Shown piece after piece: positions 1-11,900 of a stretch of 64,000 nt of DNA (the first letter of the stretch is position 1; every line of letters starts with the position of its first letter). The DNA is taken from contig NC_052622.1 of assembly GCF_016545825.1 (NCBI RefSeq), forward strand, positions 41,315,263 through 41,379,262, written 5' to 3'. The DNA comes from Eucalyptus grandis. Lineage: Eukaryota > Streptophyta > Magnoliopsida > Myrtales > Myrtaceae. Below the pieces are notes generated by a model that saw only the letters and a program-made list of their open reading frames with translations, had not been told where the DNA came from and ran no database searches. The translations under genes were made by a program, and so were the position numbers.

Positions 1-829
1 TTGTAGACCCGAATATGTTGAACAAGAAATAATAAATCCCATTTAAATATAAGCTTGAGAGTGTTAACCTATTGACCCACTTTTGATCCGAAATAATAAC
101 AACATCGACCGCGTCATAGCCGACCAGATGACTTCGATGTTTGGACCAAAAACATGTGTAGCTAGACCAGAAACGTAGGGCCCAAACTCCAGACCCTAAA
201 GCTTTGAATAAGGTCCCCAATGGCCGTATCCCAGACCAAGGTATCCCAACTTAGCTCCACAGAGAAAATTACAACAACAAAAATCATAAACTTTTTTATT
301 ATGTCAATTGAGTACTAAATCTTTTGACGTTTTACTTATTGAGTCTATCCAACTAATTTTGATCGAAAATCTCCAATGTAAACACTTATAATTTTATGTG
401 GCAAAATCGGAGCTATTTTGAGTAGCTTCAATTCTATAAGGATGGCTCGCTCAAAAAAAAAAAAATCTATAAGAATGGTCATTGTTGTTATTTTAAGTAC
501 TTTCATTTTAGACGAAGAGCTTTTCTTGGGAAGGCACTATCTTTTGCTCCTCAAATATCTTCCCTAGTTCGTGTTAACCATCATTTTTTAGAGATTATAT
601 TATGCTTATTGATTTTGGTAAATCGGGATTATCGGCGTCATCATCATCATTGTGGCCGGTTATACATCGTGGTATTGGGCGCAAGTGACAAGCGAAAATG
701 GCTGACCCGGGGCAATGGAAAGGACTAATGTTTTCTGGAAGCAAGATTCATGTATCAATTAAGTGCAGACGCTAAGTATGTGAAGGCAATAATTTGAAAG
801 TCCTAAGTTGTGCCGTAGTGGGGTGGGAG
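1..829. other. intergenic, no gene seen
   Basis: AT-rich DNA with no convincing coding region. The only structure I can support is a short A-rich insertion at 446-465 bounded by a 13-bp direct repeat (433-445 and 466-478, one mismatch), listed separately. Confidence 0.6.
433..478. repeat. micro-insertion with 13-bp direct repeats
   Basis: TCTATAAGGATGG at 433-445 and TCTATAAGAATGG at 466-478 flank the 20-nt insert CTCGC followed by TC and an A13 run. A target-site duplication around an A-tailed insert is the pattern left by target-primed reverse transcription. The insert is too short to assign to a family. Confidence 0.5.
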
Positions 830-3060
830 AACTTTGTGCTCGTCCCCAATATCGGGAGCCAATTCAGCCGATATCTACTACCCCCGGTGCCTTCCTCTAG
901 CCTTAGAAGATTTTGAATTTCTCCTCGCCTTCTCAAAGGGTGCACCTCTCCTGTTCTCCATCTCTGCCAAATCTCTTTTCAAGACTGTCATTTCTCTATC
1001 TTGCGTTGGAAAATGGTCTGCTGCTCCAGGTTCCAAGGGCTTTTATATACCCGTTCTAATCTGTCCATCAAGCTACTATTTCTCGGTGAAGGGGAATTCC
1101 GAATTTCTTCTATTAGATTAAGATTAAGGTAGTTCTCGCATCGAATTGCTTCGAATTTGAATTCCTTTTTTCGTTTTGGGGGGTTTGGCACACAAAAATA
1201 ACATCGTTGGACTATGGTCCAATCTTATCAAGGAAAGACCAAAAGCTTCTGATGTTTGAATTGAAATCCTCCTGTCTAAATTAATAAGGACATCACCGAT
1301 GATATCTCTTACAAAAGCATTTCCATCATGTCTATTTGACCATGCAAGTGCGCATCATTTGCACTCCCTATCAATTATCATGCGGTTATTAACAAATTCC
1401 TAGAATGGCTGCAGTTTGGAGTTCTTAGACAGCCGAGTACCTTCCTTCTCCTAATAGTGGAATCCTTCATTGAAATCCCCAGTGCATGCCCACGACAAAG
1501 TAATTGACAGGCTAATGCTCTGAATTAGATCCCACGCAACCATTCTTTCTTGCAAAGCGGATGGGGCATGTATAGAAGTCAATCTACCGAGCCGCGGTTT
1601 CAATCCTGGAAACGGAGCCTCCTCCTTAGACATTCTAAATGTGGAGGCTGAGTTTTAGTTTCCATCAAGAACCATACGTAGGGCCATCTGCATAGCTCTT
1701 GAATCATTAGGGCTACCCAATTCTTGACTATTCCAGCTTATAATTAGCACTAGTTGCCTCAGCCCATCCAGTCCGAGCAGTGCTTATCTGAACAGGATTT
1801 TCGAATAATTAAGAGTCATCCAAAAGAAAATTTTGTGGTGATTTAATTTCAGCAGGTTCGAACCTCTTTTTCTTCCTTGGAGTCACATTTTTAGGATCTC
1901 CGCCAGCTTTCTTGGCTCACGACTGACTTGGGGATAGTTGGTGAGCTCTGTTATGATTTCCAGTTCAGGATATAATACCTGAGTTTCAACCCTTTCGTGA
2001 GAGAAGCTCCCAGGTTCGATTTGTTTATATTAAATTCCCCTCTCGTAGGAGACACTCCAGTTCCTTTAGCAATGACTGGACCAGTGCGGGCCTTTGCTCG
2101 AGCATTTTTCCGTTTGTGGACGAATTTGTACAGTGTACATTTTCCTTCGGTGCTTCTTTTTAAGGGAGAATATTGTGCTACTACCCCAGTTTCTCCACAT
2201 AGTGGTTTGTCTTTTCCATAAAAAATATGCCAACAAGGGCTTAACTCCTTAACTTCAGCCCTAAGCCAAGGAACCTTTGTGCAATGTTCACATCTTTTCC
2301 TACAATACCTTGCATAATATTCTCTTCTCCCACACGACAAACAAGAATGCGGTAGGCGTTCATAATAGGTATCGAACCACAAAGGATCTCCATAAGTCGT
2401 TAAAAACTCCCGGTTTCAAAGGTGAAAAGACCGACAGATTTATTCTAGCTCCACCAGACATTTGTGATGTTATTCCTTGTGACTCCGTCCGCATCGACAT
2501 CCAAGACCGGCCCTATCTCATCAGCTACTCATTGAATCAACTCCTCTAGGGAGCATTCATAGGAAAGGCCACCCAAAAAGCACAATGGTTAAAAAGTGAC
2601 TTTTTCCGGAGCTTATGAAGCTCCCAGATCTTTCATAGAACAAGTTATTTGCAAAGGACCAAACACAACATTGCTGTTGCTTTCAGATTTTAAAGTTATG
2701 GCGAAGAGTCCCTGATCAATTTGATATAAGGTCCTCGTTGTGCTCTGAAATGCTTGCACATTAATATTAAGATTCGGCAGAAACTTCCCAAATCAGGTGA
2801 GGCTACTTTCCCCGTCTGTCAGCTGTAACGACGCCATTGGCAATATCAACGACCTGAAATCCAGCTTGCTGCATAGAGCCGCGTCTCTGGTAAAAGCTAG
2901 GATTACAATATAAGAAAAGCTAGCCCCTAGCAAGAGATAGAGCTCTACCAAGACGAGAGAGAATTCTTTGAGTGAATGATTGCCATTTTCGATCTTTCTC
3001 AAACAGCCCTTTTCAAAGTTAGGTGGTTCGACCAGTCTTTCCAAACAGGGTGCAATCAAA
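830..3060 (-). mobile_element. decayed LINE (non-LTR retrotransposon), ORF1 and endonuclease remnants
   Basis: Read on the minus strand from 3060 downward, broken frames show the typical plant LINE order. First comes a gag-like DUF4283 remnant, including an IGPVLDVDADG-like stretch near 2500. Next is a zf-CCHC_4 zinc-knuckle region at 1951-2382, with WFDTYYERLPHSCLSCG followed by a further Cys. An endonuclease region follows at 1451-1633 with the hallmark GDFNE. More EN-like sequence lies below it (AWSNRHDGNAF, then LDHSP around 1220-1330) and a KEFKFEA-like piece sits near 1160. Frames shift repeatedly and stops interrupt the domains, and I saw no reverse transcriptase catalytic motif. This is therefore a dead, truncated copy. 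Domain assignment is from remembered motif conservation; the exact ends are uncertain. Confidence 0.75.
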
Positions 3061-4608
3061 ACGTACTCAATATTTATCGCAAGTGGAACGAGAAGCTTTT
3101 TTCTGCAATCAAAACGTGCTTAAAGTGTTTGCCTGGCAGTGAATAATGCATTTCATTGAGATTACTTTTCTGCAAGATGTTTACGATGATTTCCGATGTC
3201 TTGCACATGGAAAATGAATGGAAACCCCCAATTGAGAAAAGAAATTGTGTTTCAAAATAGCTCTATTGCACCATGAGTGAAAACTCCCGCTATTCTTTTA
3301 AAGCTGAAGATTTCGAATTCCCTCCATTTTCAAATAACACATTCCCTTCTATAACGAAGTTGTTTGCAAAACAAACGACAAAGCATCTAAGAGTGAAAAC
3401 TACCGCTATTCTTCTAAAGCTGAAGATTTCGAATGTTTGAGCCCTCCCTCCCCCTCTCACTCTCTCGAGATCCTAAAGGAATTCGTCATCAAAACTTATA
3501 ATCAAATACAAGAAACCTATCCATTGCATTTGAAGTTACCAAACAAAGGGGAAAACGACCATTTTTTAAGGAACATGATTTTCGAAGAAAACATTCCCTT
3601 CTATAATGAAGTTGTTCGCAAAACAAACTACTAGGCACCTAAGCGTCTAGTTGTATACATCATACTCGTACTCCCATCAAGAGTGATAAACGAAGAGCAG
3701 AGATTAACCCTCCACAGTGACAAAACGAAAACAGATCTCACAGTGAAAGAAGACCAGATGAGTCTCTTACAAGGCAGAGCATTGGCTAAATTCGACTCAC
3801 CTAATCGAGTCAGTCCAACATAAATGACCGATTCACCCTAATGTGCATCCTACAAAATTGTCAGTGTTACAAATGTAGTTAATTTTCTTGGGGGATTATC
3901 AGCAAGTGATCCTCATTCTTGAAATTCACTAACTACTTGTGCACGGTGAAGTATAACCACAACTCCCAGTGCAACCAATCAAAGTGCTGTATTAGAGCAG
4001 TGCTCCCGTAGATGCAGATGCAGAGTCAATGCAATCGAAATGGTTTTCATAACCAATGAGTCTCACCAGTTAACCTCAACAACTGAAGGGAAAGTAGAGA
4101 AGAATTCATTTGATCTCAGAATGTTTTCTACATTCCAATGCCATGCTGACTTTCCCGCACTGAACATCAACCATGAGAGCTGAATGAGCAAAACTTTCCT
4201 TTCCATTGCCTACGGTCGGCCATAAGTTAACCCCAGAAAGCTGAATAAAACCAAATCATGACAATTGGTGGAACTTCTAGATGTGGCTGTGATGGTTGGA
4301 TAAGTTTAGCAGACACTTATCCAGGTAAAACTGCCCTTGCAAACTGAAGGACTCGGTGCGAGCAAATCACAACTCTTGTTTAGTGGACAAAATGTTGTTA
4401 CAAAAAGGGGCTTCGAGAACCACACCCTGATCAGTACCGCCTCAAGCATACTTCCCCGCAGAAGGAAAAGGGTTCCTCAATCCAGGAAAAACATCTCCAT
4501 CAGATTAACTGACACAATTCTTAACGAGTAGAAGTAAATATAGAAAACAGCATCACGATGATACCTACATAGTAATTTAGACAAGGCAGCTTATGACAAT
4601 TGCTTCCA
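3061..4608. other. intergenic, no gene seen
   Basis: No supported gene. It holds an imperfect direct duplication at 3276-3436 and 3590-3640 (listed separately) and the 3' flank of the minus-strand gene that ends at 4609. Confidence 0.55.
3274..3640. repeat. imperfect direct duplication
   Basis: The block GTGAAAACTCCCGCTATTCT...GCTGAAGATTTCGAAT at about 3279-3320 recurs at about 3392-3435. The block CATTCCCTTCTATAACGAAG at about 3342-3361 recurs with few changes at 3593-3612. The second copy is split by about 155 bp of unrelated sequence (about 3437-3590). I see no coding role. Confidence 0.55.
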
Positions 4609-7374
4609 TTAATCCTCCCCATATATACGCTGAAGTTCTCGGGTTGCTGCTAAATATGACTCTGAAAAGAGCAAATTAAGCTTTTTGAGAAGAAAATGCA
4701 AGATGACAGTAAAATTGGCCGATAACAATAATTCCTATGATTCTTCAAATTTATCATGCTAACGCAGAGCCATTGATGATAGAAGGAAGTCACATTACCT
4801 TTCCAGAGACGGAAGGATTTTTGATTGATTGGCGAACCGGTGATAGTTTGCATGACTTCAAACAACATATTTTGGGGTGTGCTCCTGAGTTCCTGAACAA
4901 TCCCATAGATGGTCTTTCCATTGTCGAAGTATATGTGGTTATTTGGGTGTTTGGTCTTGCAGCAAGCATGTCGTTCAAATTCATACGCATTAATTACCTA
5001 GAGTCCATTTCATCCTCAGTTTAATCAGTAAATAAATTACCTAGAAGCAGTTCAACCAGATACAAGTCCAGAAATGCACTTACCTTTGTAAAATTACATG
5101 ACTGACAGCCGCATAAATATCCAGAACCTCTAATCACACCACGGAGCTCCTTCTAAACAAAGAACCAGCTCCATATCACTGTAAGATGAAACTGTCTAAA
5201 ATTTGTGAAGACATCTAAAGTGACATTACCTCTCGTGACCATGCAGCATACTTCACAGATATCCCATCCAAAATGCCAGTCGATAGCAGGCTTCTGACAT
5301 TTGAGGGGAAGTTGTTTGAACCTTTCTTAGAAGTATTTTGCTCCTCTTTCTTCCGCGAGAAATTTTCAATTCCAGAGGCAACAGCTGAAGTAGAACTAGG
5401 AAACATATCGGCGTTTGACTTAATTAACTGATTGCTATTGACTGCATCAGATGTTTGAACAGAAGGCAGACCACAGTACAAATTGTTACTGTATATAAGC
5501 CTCCTTGAGGAATTTGCATCATCATTATCAGGGCTGCCAAAGGATATGATTGTACTTTGCCCTAAACCATAGGAGTGACACATGTTTAGACTATTGCTGT
5601 CGTCATTATTGTAGATGTTACCTGCTGGAACAGAGATGTGATGCCCTTTGCCATAAATATGGCCCGTTGACATGGAACAATCATCTGCTTTGTAGCTTTG
5701 ACCCATGGACAAAACATTGTTATCCATAGGAACAGACATGGCATCACCATGGCCTTTGTATGCCTGTCCAGCACTCTCACCTTCATTTTCATACAGTTTC
5801 CCGATTGACATGACACTGTTGCTTTCACCCAGATCACTAGTGGCTGAAGATATGATGTTACCATCTCCTATACCAGAAGCAAGAGCAGTTGATACAGGAT
5901 CTTCTTCTTCCTTACAGAAAGATTGAGTTGTGAACATGGCACTGGAAGCCACCCTATTGTAGCCATGTCCCATTGATGAAGGAGTCACATTTTCAGAGTC
6001 CTTAACATGGTTCACTTTAACTTTTCTCAGACTACCATAATTAAGCCCTGATCCTGGAGCTTCTGGCACATGAGACATTGACAAGCCAAATGAGGAATTA
6101 CTAGGAAAAAGGTCTTCATCCACTTTTCTCCCCATATTCAGTTTTTCTGCACCAATAGATGGATTGCATCTCTCATTATACTTGACAGCTCCAGTTGTTT
6201 CAGTATCAAGTACTTGGTCAGAGAAATGGGCAGGGGCGGAAACTGTGTTAAAACCAGAAGTAAAGCCCCATGGAGATGAGTTCATGCTCAACAGTCCTAA
6301 AAAGGAAGTGTTGCTTGGAACTTCTATGGCCTGTTTCTTGTTGGGATGCTCTGCCTCAGGGCCATCCATGAACCATTGTTGCGACCACTTGGCTTCAATT
6401 CTAGAAGTATTATCGTAAGCCATCTCACTGTTAGTTAAGCCACTAGCATCTTTTCCCGTCCAAAAGCCCTGATTCTGGAAAGACTGCCCAAAGAAATGGC
6501 TTAGAATCTTGTATTTCAGTATAGACAGAAGACACACTTGTCATCCTTCACAAAATGTAAGCACGGTTTTACCAACATGACACCACCACTACTCATTACA
6601 TTCTTTCCAAAGTGCACAAAGCATTTCTCATATTAGCATCAAGCAAAACACGACCACCAAAATTGCACATATTTAATGTAAAATGTAAGGCTTCTATGGT
6701 GCTTTTTAATATTGTTTCTGAGTCTCTGCTTAATCACAAGATGAAATTTAGAAATTCCTTCATCTTAATTGTTCCTATTGACAAATTGCTCAGTTTTGAC
6801 TCTTTGAATCAATCAAACAATCCTTAAACCATCAAGAGGTTATTAGAAAGAGCCAACCACGTAGTATTAGTCGAAAAAAGAAAGAACAGAAGAATCCTTA
6901 GATGATGCAAAATGCACAAAGTAATCTGACAGCAGATTGCTTAAACTTGCTTCAAAATAACATGTTCATGGGGGCAAATAGTTTTCGTTCAGGGCACTAC
7001 AAACTTCTTAGTAGCAATATGGGGCAACTCCTTTCAGTGTCCATGACTAAATGTCCAAAAACTGCAAGTCCATTGCCTCGCTACAATGTGCAAGGATAAA
7101 GTTGTCCAAATACAAAAAGCCATGTAGCAGCTCTCAAGAGCTCATACAGGAACAAACACTCGAAGAAATCGATTGGTAAAACATTAGGTCCTTCACATGC
7201 AATGGCGCAATCATAATAGCTCACGCAAAAGGAGCATAAAGCCAGTGGAATGCCTACCCAACCTCCAATCTCAGTCACAAAAAGAGCACAAAGATCACAA
7301 AACAGCATGTGCCCTCAATAAAAACCTCAACTTGAGAAAACCACATTCATCCATAACAAAACGGAGCATACCAT
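4609..7374 (-). CDS. TIFY-binding-domain (TDBD) nuclear protein, 525 aa
   Basis: Five coding exons on the minus strand: 7372-7374 (start codon only), 5230-6483, 5084-5152, 4799-4997 and 4609-4661. They total 1578 nt with all introns GT-AG and phases consistent. The protein begins MSFQNQGFW, the usual start of this plant family. A long low-complexity Ser/Asn/Gly region follows, then a C-terminal TDBD-like module. That module contains LLSTGILDGISVKYAAWSRE (residues about 400-419), ELRGVIRGSGYLCGCQSC (exon 3), a His/Cys segment with HPNNHIYF and NGKTIY, and the end ATRELQRIYGED. Such domains are thought to bind TIFY-type proteins in transcription complexes; the function of this subfamily is not known to me. 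The central region has six (S/P)xGxxY-like repeats at about residues 225-318. Exon 1 is inferred from the perfect ATG/GTATGC junction and family conservation. Confidence 0.85.
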
Positions 7375-7814
7375 CTCTCTCAGTACAACGCAGGATAGCC
7401 ACCAACTCCGCCGCGCTTCGCACTTCTCATAAGCCGGAAAGGGTCAAACCGACAGGCAAAGCGCTCGAGACCGCCGCACAAATTCTCATCGGCGGCGACG
7501 CGCTCGCACCGGGCCACGAACTACTCGATTCGACTCCGAAACGCGCCCTCAACAAGCGTTCCTAAGTCGAAGCCAGTCCACGCACGCTCCTGCCACGAAG
7601 AAAGAAAAAAAACAATCCGGTCAGGTCCCGCACGAACGACCTCGAAACGCCCCCGCCCCAACCCGTCCCCCGCGATTTCGCTGTTGGATTGCGCAATCAC
7701 TGCATGCAAAGAGAATAGAACAGCCGGATTCCTAATCTGGCCAATACTCATTCCCGAGACTCCAGTCCGCGTGACTCTACTTTGCCTTTCACCGCACTCA
7801 TTCCCCCACAGAAC

Positions 7815-7818
7815 AGAG

Positions 7819-7851
<33 letters not shown>
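7815..7851. repeat. (GA)n microsatellite
   Basis: Near-pure GA run on the plus strand, therefore CT on the sense strand of the TDBD gene about 440 bp upstream of its start codon. Confidence 0.9.
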
Positions 7852-8068
7852 CGAATCCACCGCCTAGACAGAGATGCGGCGAACGCCATGGGAATAGGTA
7901 AAAACTTCCGAAGAACTTCACAGAAAAAGGAGAGGAAACACCGAAGATAGCATCTTGCACCTCCCACCTACCGTGCCGGAGTGTATCCATGAAGCGGAAC
8001 CGCGATCGGAGAACCCGCCGGCGACCGTACGGACGCGGATCGCGGCGAGATCTGGAGGTTCTCGCGAA

Positions 8069-8070
<2 letters not shown>

Positions 8071-8100
<30 letters not shown>
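8071..8100. repeat. (GA)n microsatellite
   Basis: Pure GA run on the plus strand, the second such tract upstream of the TDBD gene. Confidence 0.9.
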
Positions 8101-8104
<4 letters not shown>

Positions 8105-8968
8105 TTTTTTTTCAGGTTTTCCCTTTTCTCGTTGGGGAGGAAAAAATGATGCCAGATGGTGCCTTGCACGATCAGGGTTCGTGGAGCCATCATCACCGCC
8201 GTACACGTGGGTATAAACCTACGTTCCCCCGAAAGCGAGCTCGCGGCAGCTCGGTGGGCCGCGATGGGCCCCGGACATCGGGCCCACGTGGGGCCCGTTA
8301 TCTTCTGTTTATTTTATGGTGTTTTTTTTTTGCGATTTATTGAGAGGGGCCTGGTTAACTGGTTTATTTAATTTGCGGCCCCCCGAGATATGTGGAAGAC
8401 CATGGAATTAAGTGGCCCTTTGCCCTGGTCCCCATGGAGTTGTTGTGGTCCTTGGAAAAGTATTGAAAAGGGAGGACGGACGGATAGAAATTTGAACGAT
8501 GCGTCACGAAAGCGTCAATCGATTTTTTCTTTTTTGTTGGATTTGGTATTTTTCAATGGATTTTGATAATTTTTAATAAGGAATACGACTCTGAGCTGTT
8601 AAACTGACGAGAGGAAAATTCGCAGTGAGATGCGCAATGATTATCTGCGCATCATGCGCAAAGTCGCCGATACGAATTTTCAGTGAACATGTAAGGTGGC
8701 CGTGGAGTTTAAAGCCGCTGAAGGGCATTGTTGATCACAATGGAAGCCATGAATCATTCCATGGGAATCGTTGAACAAGTTGTTACAGTACGTACAAATG
8801 ACTTGCCCAAGTAAAGGAAAGAGGATAGAAACCTTCCTTGGCTAACACTTGCTGTCAGGACCCAAGCTTAGTGTCACTGCTCATCAGTCAATGAGCAAGT
8901 TCTGCAACCTCTTTGACACTGGACAAGCATGCCGGATCACGGTCTGCTGATACCGCCCGCCGCCTTCC

Positions 8969-11900
8969 TCAATACAACTCACCATTCATATCTGCAAAAG
9001 GAGTTCTATCGGGCGGCTGTGAATCTATCGGCTGGTGAAGCTTGCCTTCTGTCTGGTCGCCTCTGGTTTTGTTCTCTGAATTTCCTTCGCTCAACCGTGT
9101 CCGCATCTCCTCGATGGATGCTGGACTTGGAATGGTTATGACCCGTTTCCTAGGAGTTGTGGATGTGTGCTCGTCAACCTATGCACAGCGCACCGCAAAT
9201 TAGTCAAGTCGTGATATACGTCTGTTTCGACAATGCAACTCGAAGAATCAAGAAGACAGTTAAAGTACGTGATAGACAATTTACCAGATAATCTTTTGTG
9301 AGGCACTGTTCGGCTTTGCTTCGGATATCTGAAACGCCTGCTCCATGCTTCTCTGAAATCAACTTTAGCTGACCCATGCATGAGGCTGCCATGGAGTCTA
9401 ATTTCTCCTTATGGTCACGATCCAATTGTAGTGAATCTGGCACGTCCAATCGACCAAGGCATGAGAATAGTACATAGAGAATACAGCAACATCAATGGCC
9501 AAATGAAGATTGTTACCACAAATAGCAGTGACCATATCACCAACTCTAGCAGCAAAATCTCTATCCGTGGAGGAGGATGCAGATCTAAGCCGTTCACATA
9601 AATCCTGGTTTTCACCTTTATTTTCCCTGCTTAAGCCATCAAAGAGTCACACTATGAGAAAAAGAACAAAGAAATGTGAAGAAACAGTTCATGATAGAGA
9701 GGATTTTACCTCACTAGAGATGCTATCTTGTCTATACTAACATTCTTGAACTCAGTTACGGCAGATGCAGCATGCTCCCATTGTCTACTGGAATTATCCG
9801 CAACCTTTGAACTGCATCACACAAAAAGAGAAAAGAATAATATGTGATGTAGATAGGGTAGCTAAATTAGCTTACATCTGTTTCCCGCTAATTCATTTTC
9901 ATATATCACAAGAAGCCTGATGTTTAGAGCATTAATTTTATATGTATGTTTTGGCTCCCTCACTTTCAGTAGTCCGTGCTGGGCTACAAGGCAAGCCTTT
10001 ACTCATTCTCTCGAGTTGTGTTCAGGCCAGACTGTCCACTTCTAGGTATATTTGTAAACAGAATAGTTGTAATCTAATAAGTTCAATGCTAAGAGAAACC
10101 ACATAACTTGTATAGTGATTCAACAGATACTAGCTCAAAAAGGTTTCCAAATACACTTCAGGTATATTAAAACCATACCACTCTTCAAAGCAGCTGTCCA
10201 ATACGGCCCTGGATTCACCCGCAGAAAATGTATCTTCCAAGAAATTGTTTTCTGCCTCAACTATGTACTCAGTCAACTCTTTCCTACCATCAGCTGCAAT
10301 ATGCTGCATGTGGGTAGTTTGATGATGCAATCTCTGCTCTTCCCTTGTACTTAAGTCGATTATGCCGTTAGCTGCCTCTGAGACCTAATGATCAGGAAAG
10401 ATGTCAAAAGCACAGCAAAAAACTGCCACGAAATTTACTAAGACCCTTCTTATCCATATATCGTGGGCGTGTCGCTTTAATAGCAGAAACCATAATGTTT
10501 CGAGAAAATGCCCCACCATTTTATTTTTCTTAGATGTCAAATTTCCCAAAATTGCGGCAACTTGCTCCAAAGCCAGTCTTTCCTCTCTCGCCGCCTCTTC
10601 CTGTTTCAAGACAATCCATAAGCTAGAAGCTTCCACAAGGCTCAATTATAAAATGCAGATATCTAGAAAGTATCTTATCCGACCTTAAATTTCTTCTCAA
10701 AATCATTCAATTGGCAGACCCTTTCAGCATGGCATTCTTCAATGATCAACTTGATTTCAGAAGCATGATTGTGAACATCATTGAAAAAGTCCATGGTTGC
10801 CTTGGATACTACGTGCGCAGAAACCAAACTTCTTCGTAATCCCTATTATTCCAATCATGATAAAGTAAAAATTCAGACACTTTTTGAGCATGGGTCACGG
10901 GGTCATATAAACCAATCAATGAGCAGATAAAACTGGACCCAGACATTAGAAGAAGAAGAAGGTACATTACCTCTTCCTGTTGCTGCGCAGAAAATGCCAG
11001 TATTTCTTTCTGTTCGGCAAGAGCATGATGGATGTCTTTGATGGTCTCCTTGGCCTCCAATACTAACTTGACTATATACTGCAAAACAGCAAAGAAATTG
11101 GTTCAATGAGAGCAGTAAACAAAAGTCCAAAGGAAGAATGGACTCCTAAGTTCATACTTCCTGAATGCCCTTCGTCTCTGTCGAGATTTTACAATTTATT
11201 TGGTCGAGGTCAAAGGCAGCTTTCATCTGTAGTTTATTGGCATAATCAGTCAATGTAGACAGTCCTAAACTATTTGTTGTCGTCATCTTTTCAACCTTCG
11301 AACGCAGACTCTCTGTTGCCTGGCATGTTTGATAAAAATATCCATTAGAACTACTGTGAGACAAGCATGTAATTATTAAAAGCGAGGAGTTGTCTCACAT
11401 CATTTTTACGTGCAAGAAACAAGGAGACATGTTCTTCCATGCATCTTATTTCTTGCTGTTGTTGAGAAACTGAGCCCAGGATAGTCCTATGCAAGTTTTT
11501 CAAGCCTTGATCAAGTTGAGAGCCAAACGTCAAGACAATATTATGGTTCTCTGCTTCCATCCTGCTTTTGTAGTCTGCATTGAAGAAGATAATATTAGAT
11601 CCTTAAGAGTAATGTTTGTGGAGTCCCTCATAAATTTACTTTAGTGAAAATTCTCACGTCATCAACCAGAGAATAGGTACTTTGATGGATCAAGAGATAG
11701 TGAACTGTTCAGAACTTTTAATATTACTCCGTTTTCTCAATAAAATAAATATTCTTCAGACAGAACCACCTCAAACTCAAAAAAATAAAGCAGTCTCCCC
11801 ACCGTTTCATCTAATCGTACAGAGTATGCAACTTCACAATTGCAAAAAGAAGCGATACCTAATTTCCCAAACAACAAACTTAAGTCCTGAGATGCATCTT

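Larger units (their letters stand above)
7375..8968. other. 5' leader and promoter of the TDBD gene, then intergenic
   Basis: Between the TDBD start codon and the kinesin stop codon. It includes the likely 5' UTR and promoter of the minus-strand gene, with two CT tracts on the transcribed sense (plus-strand GA runs at about 7815-7850 and 8071-8100), common in plant leaders and core promoters. The rest (8216-8968) shows no gene. ORFs here are driven by the GA repeats. Confidence 0.55.

Noticed and set aside
7521..8206. ORFs on both strands upstream of the TDBD gene
   Set aside because: Driven by GA/CT microsatellites in the leader region, giving Ser-Leu or Arg-Glu repeats. No conserved motif.
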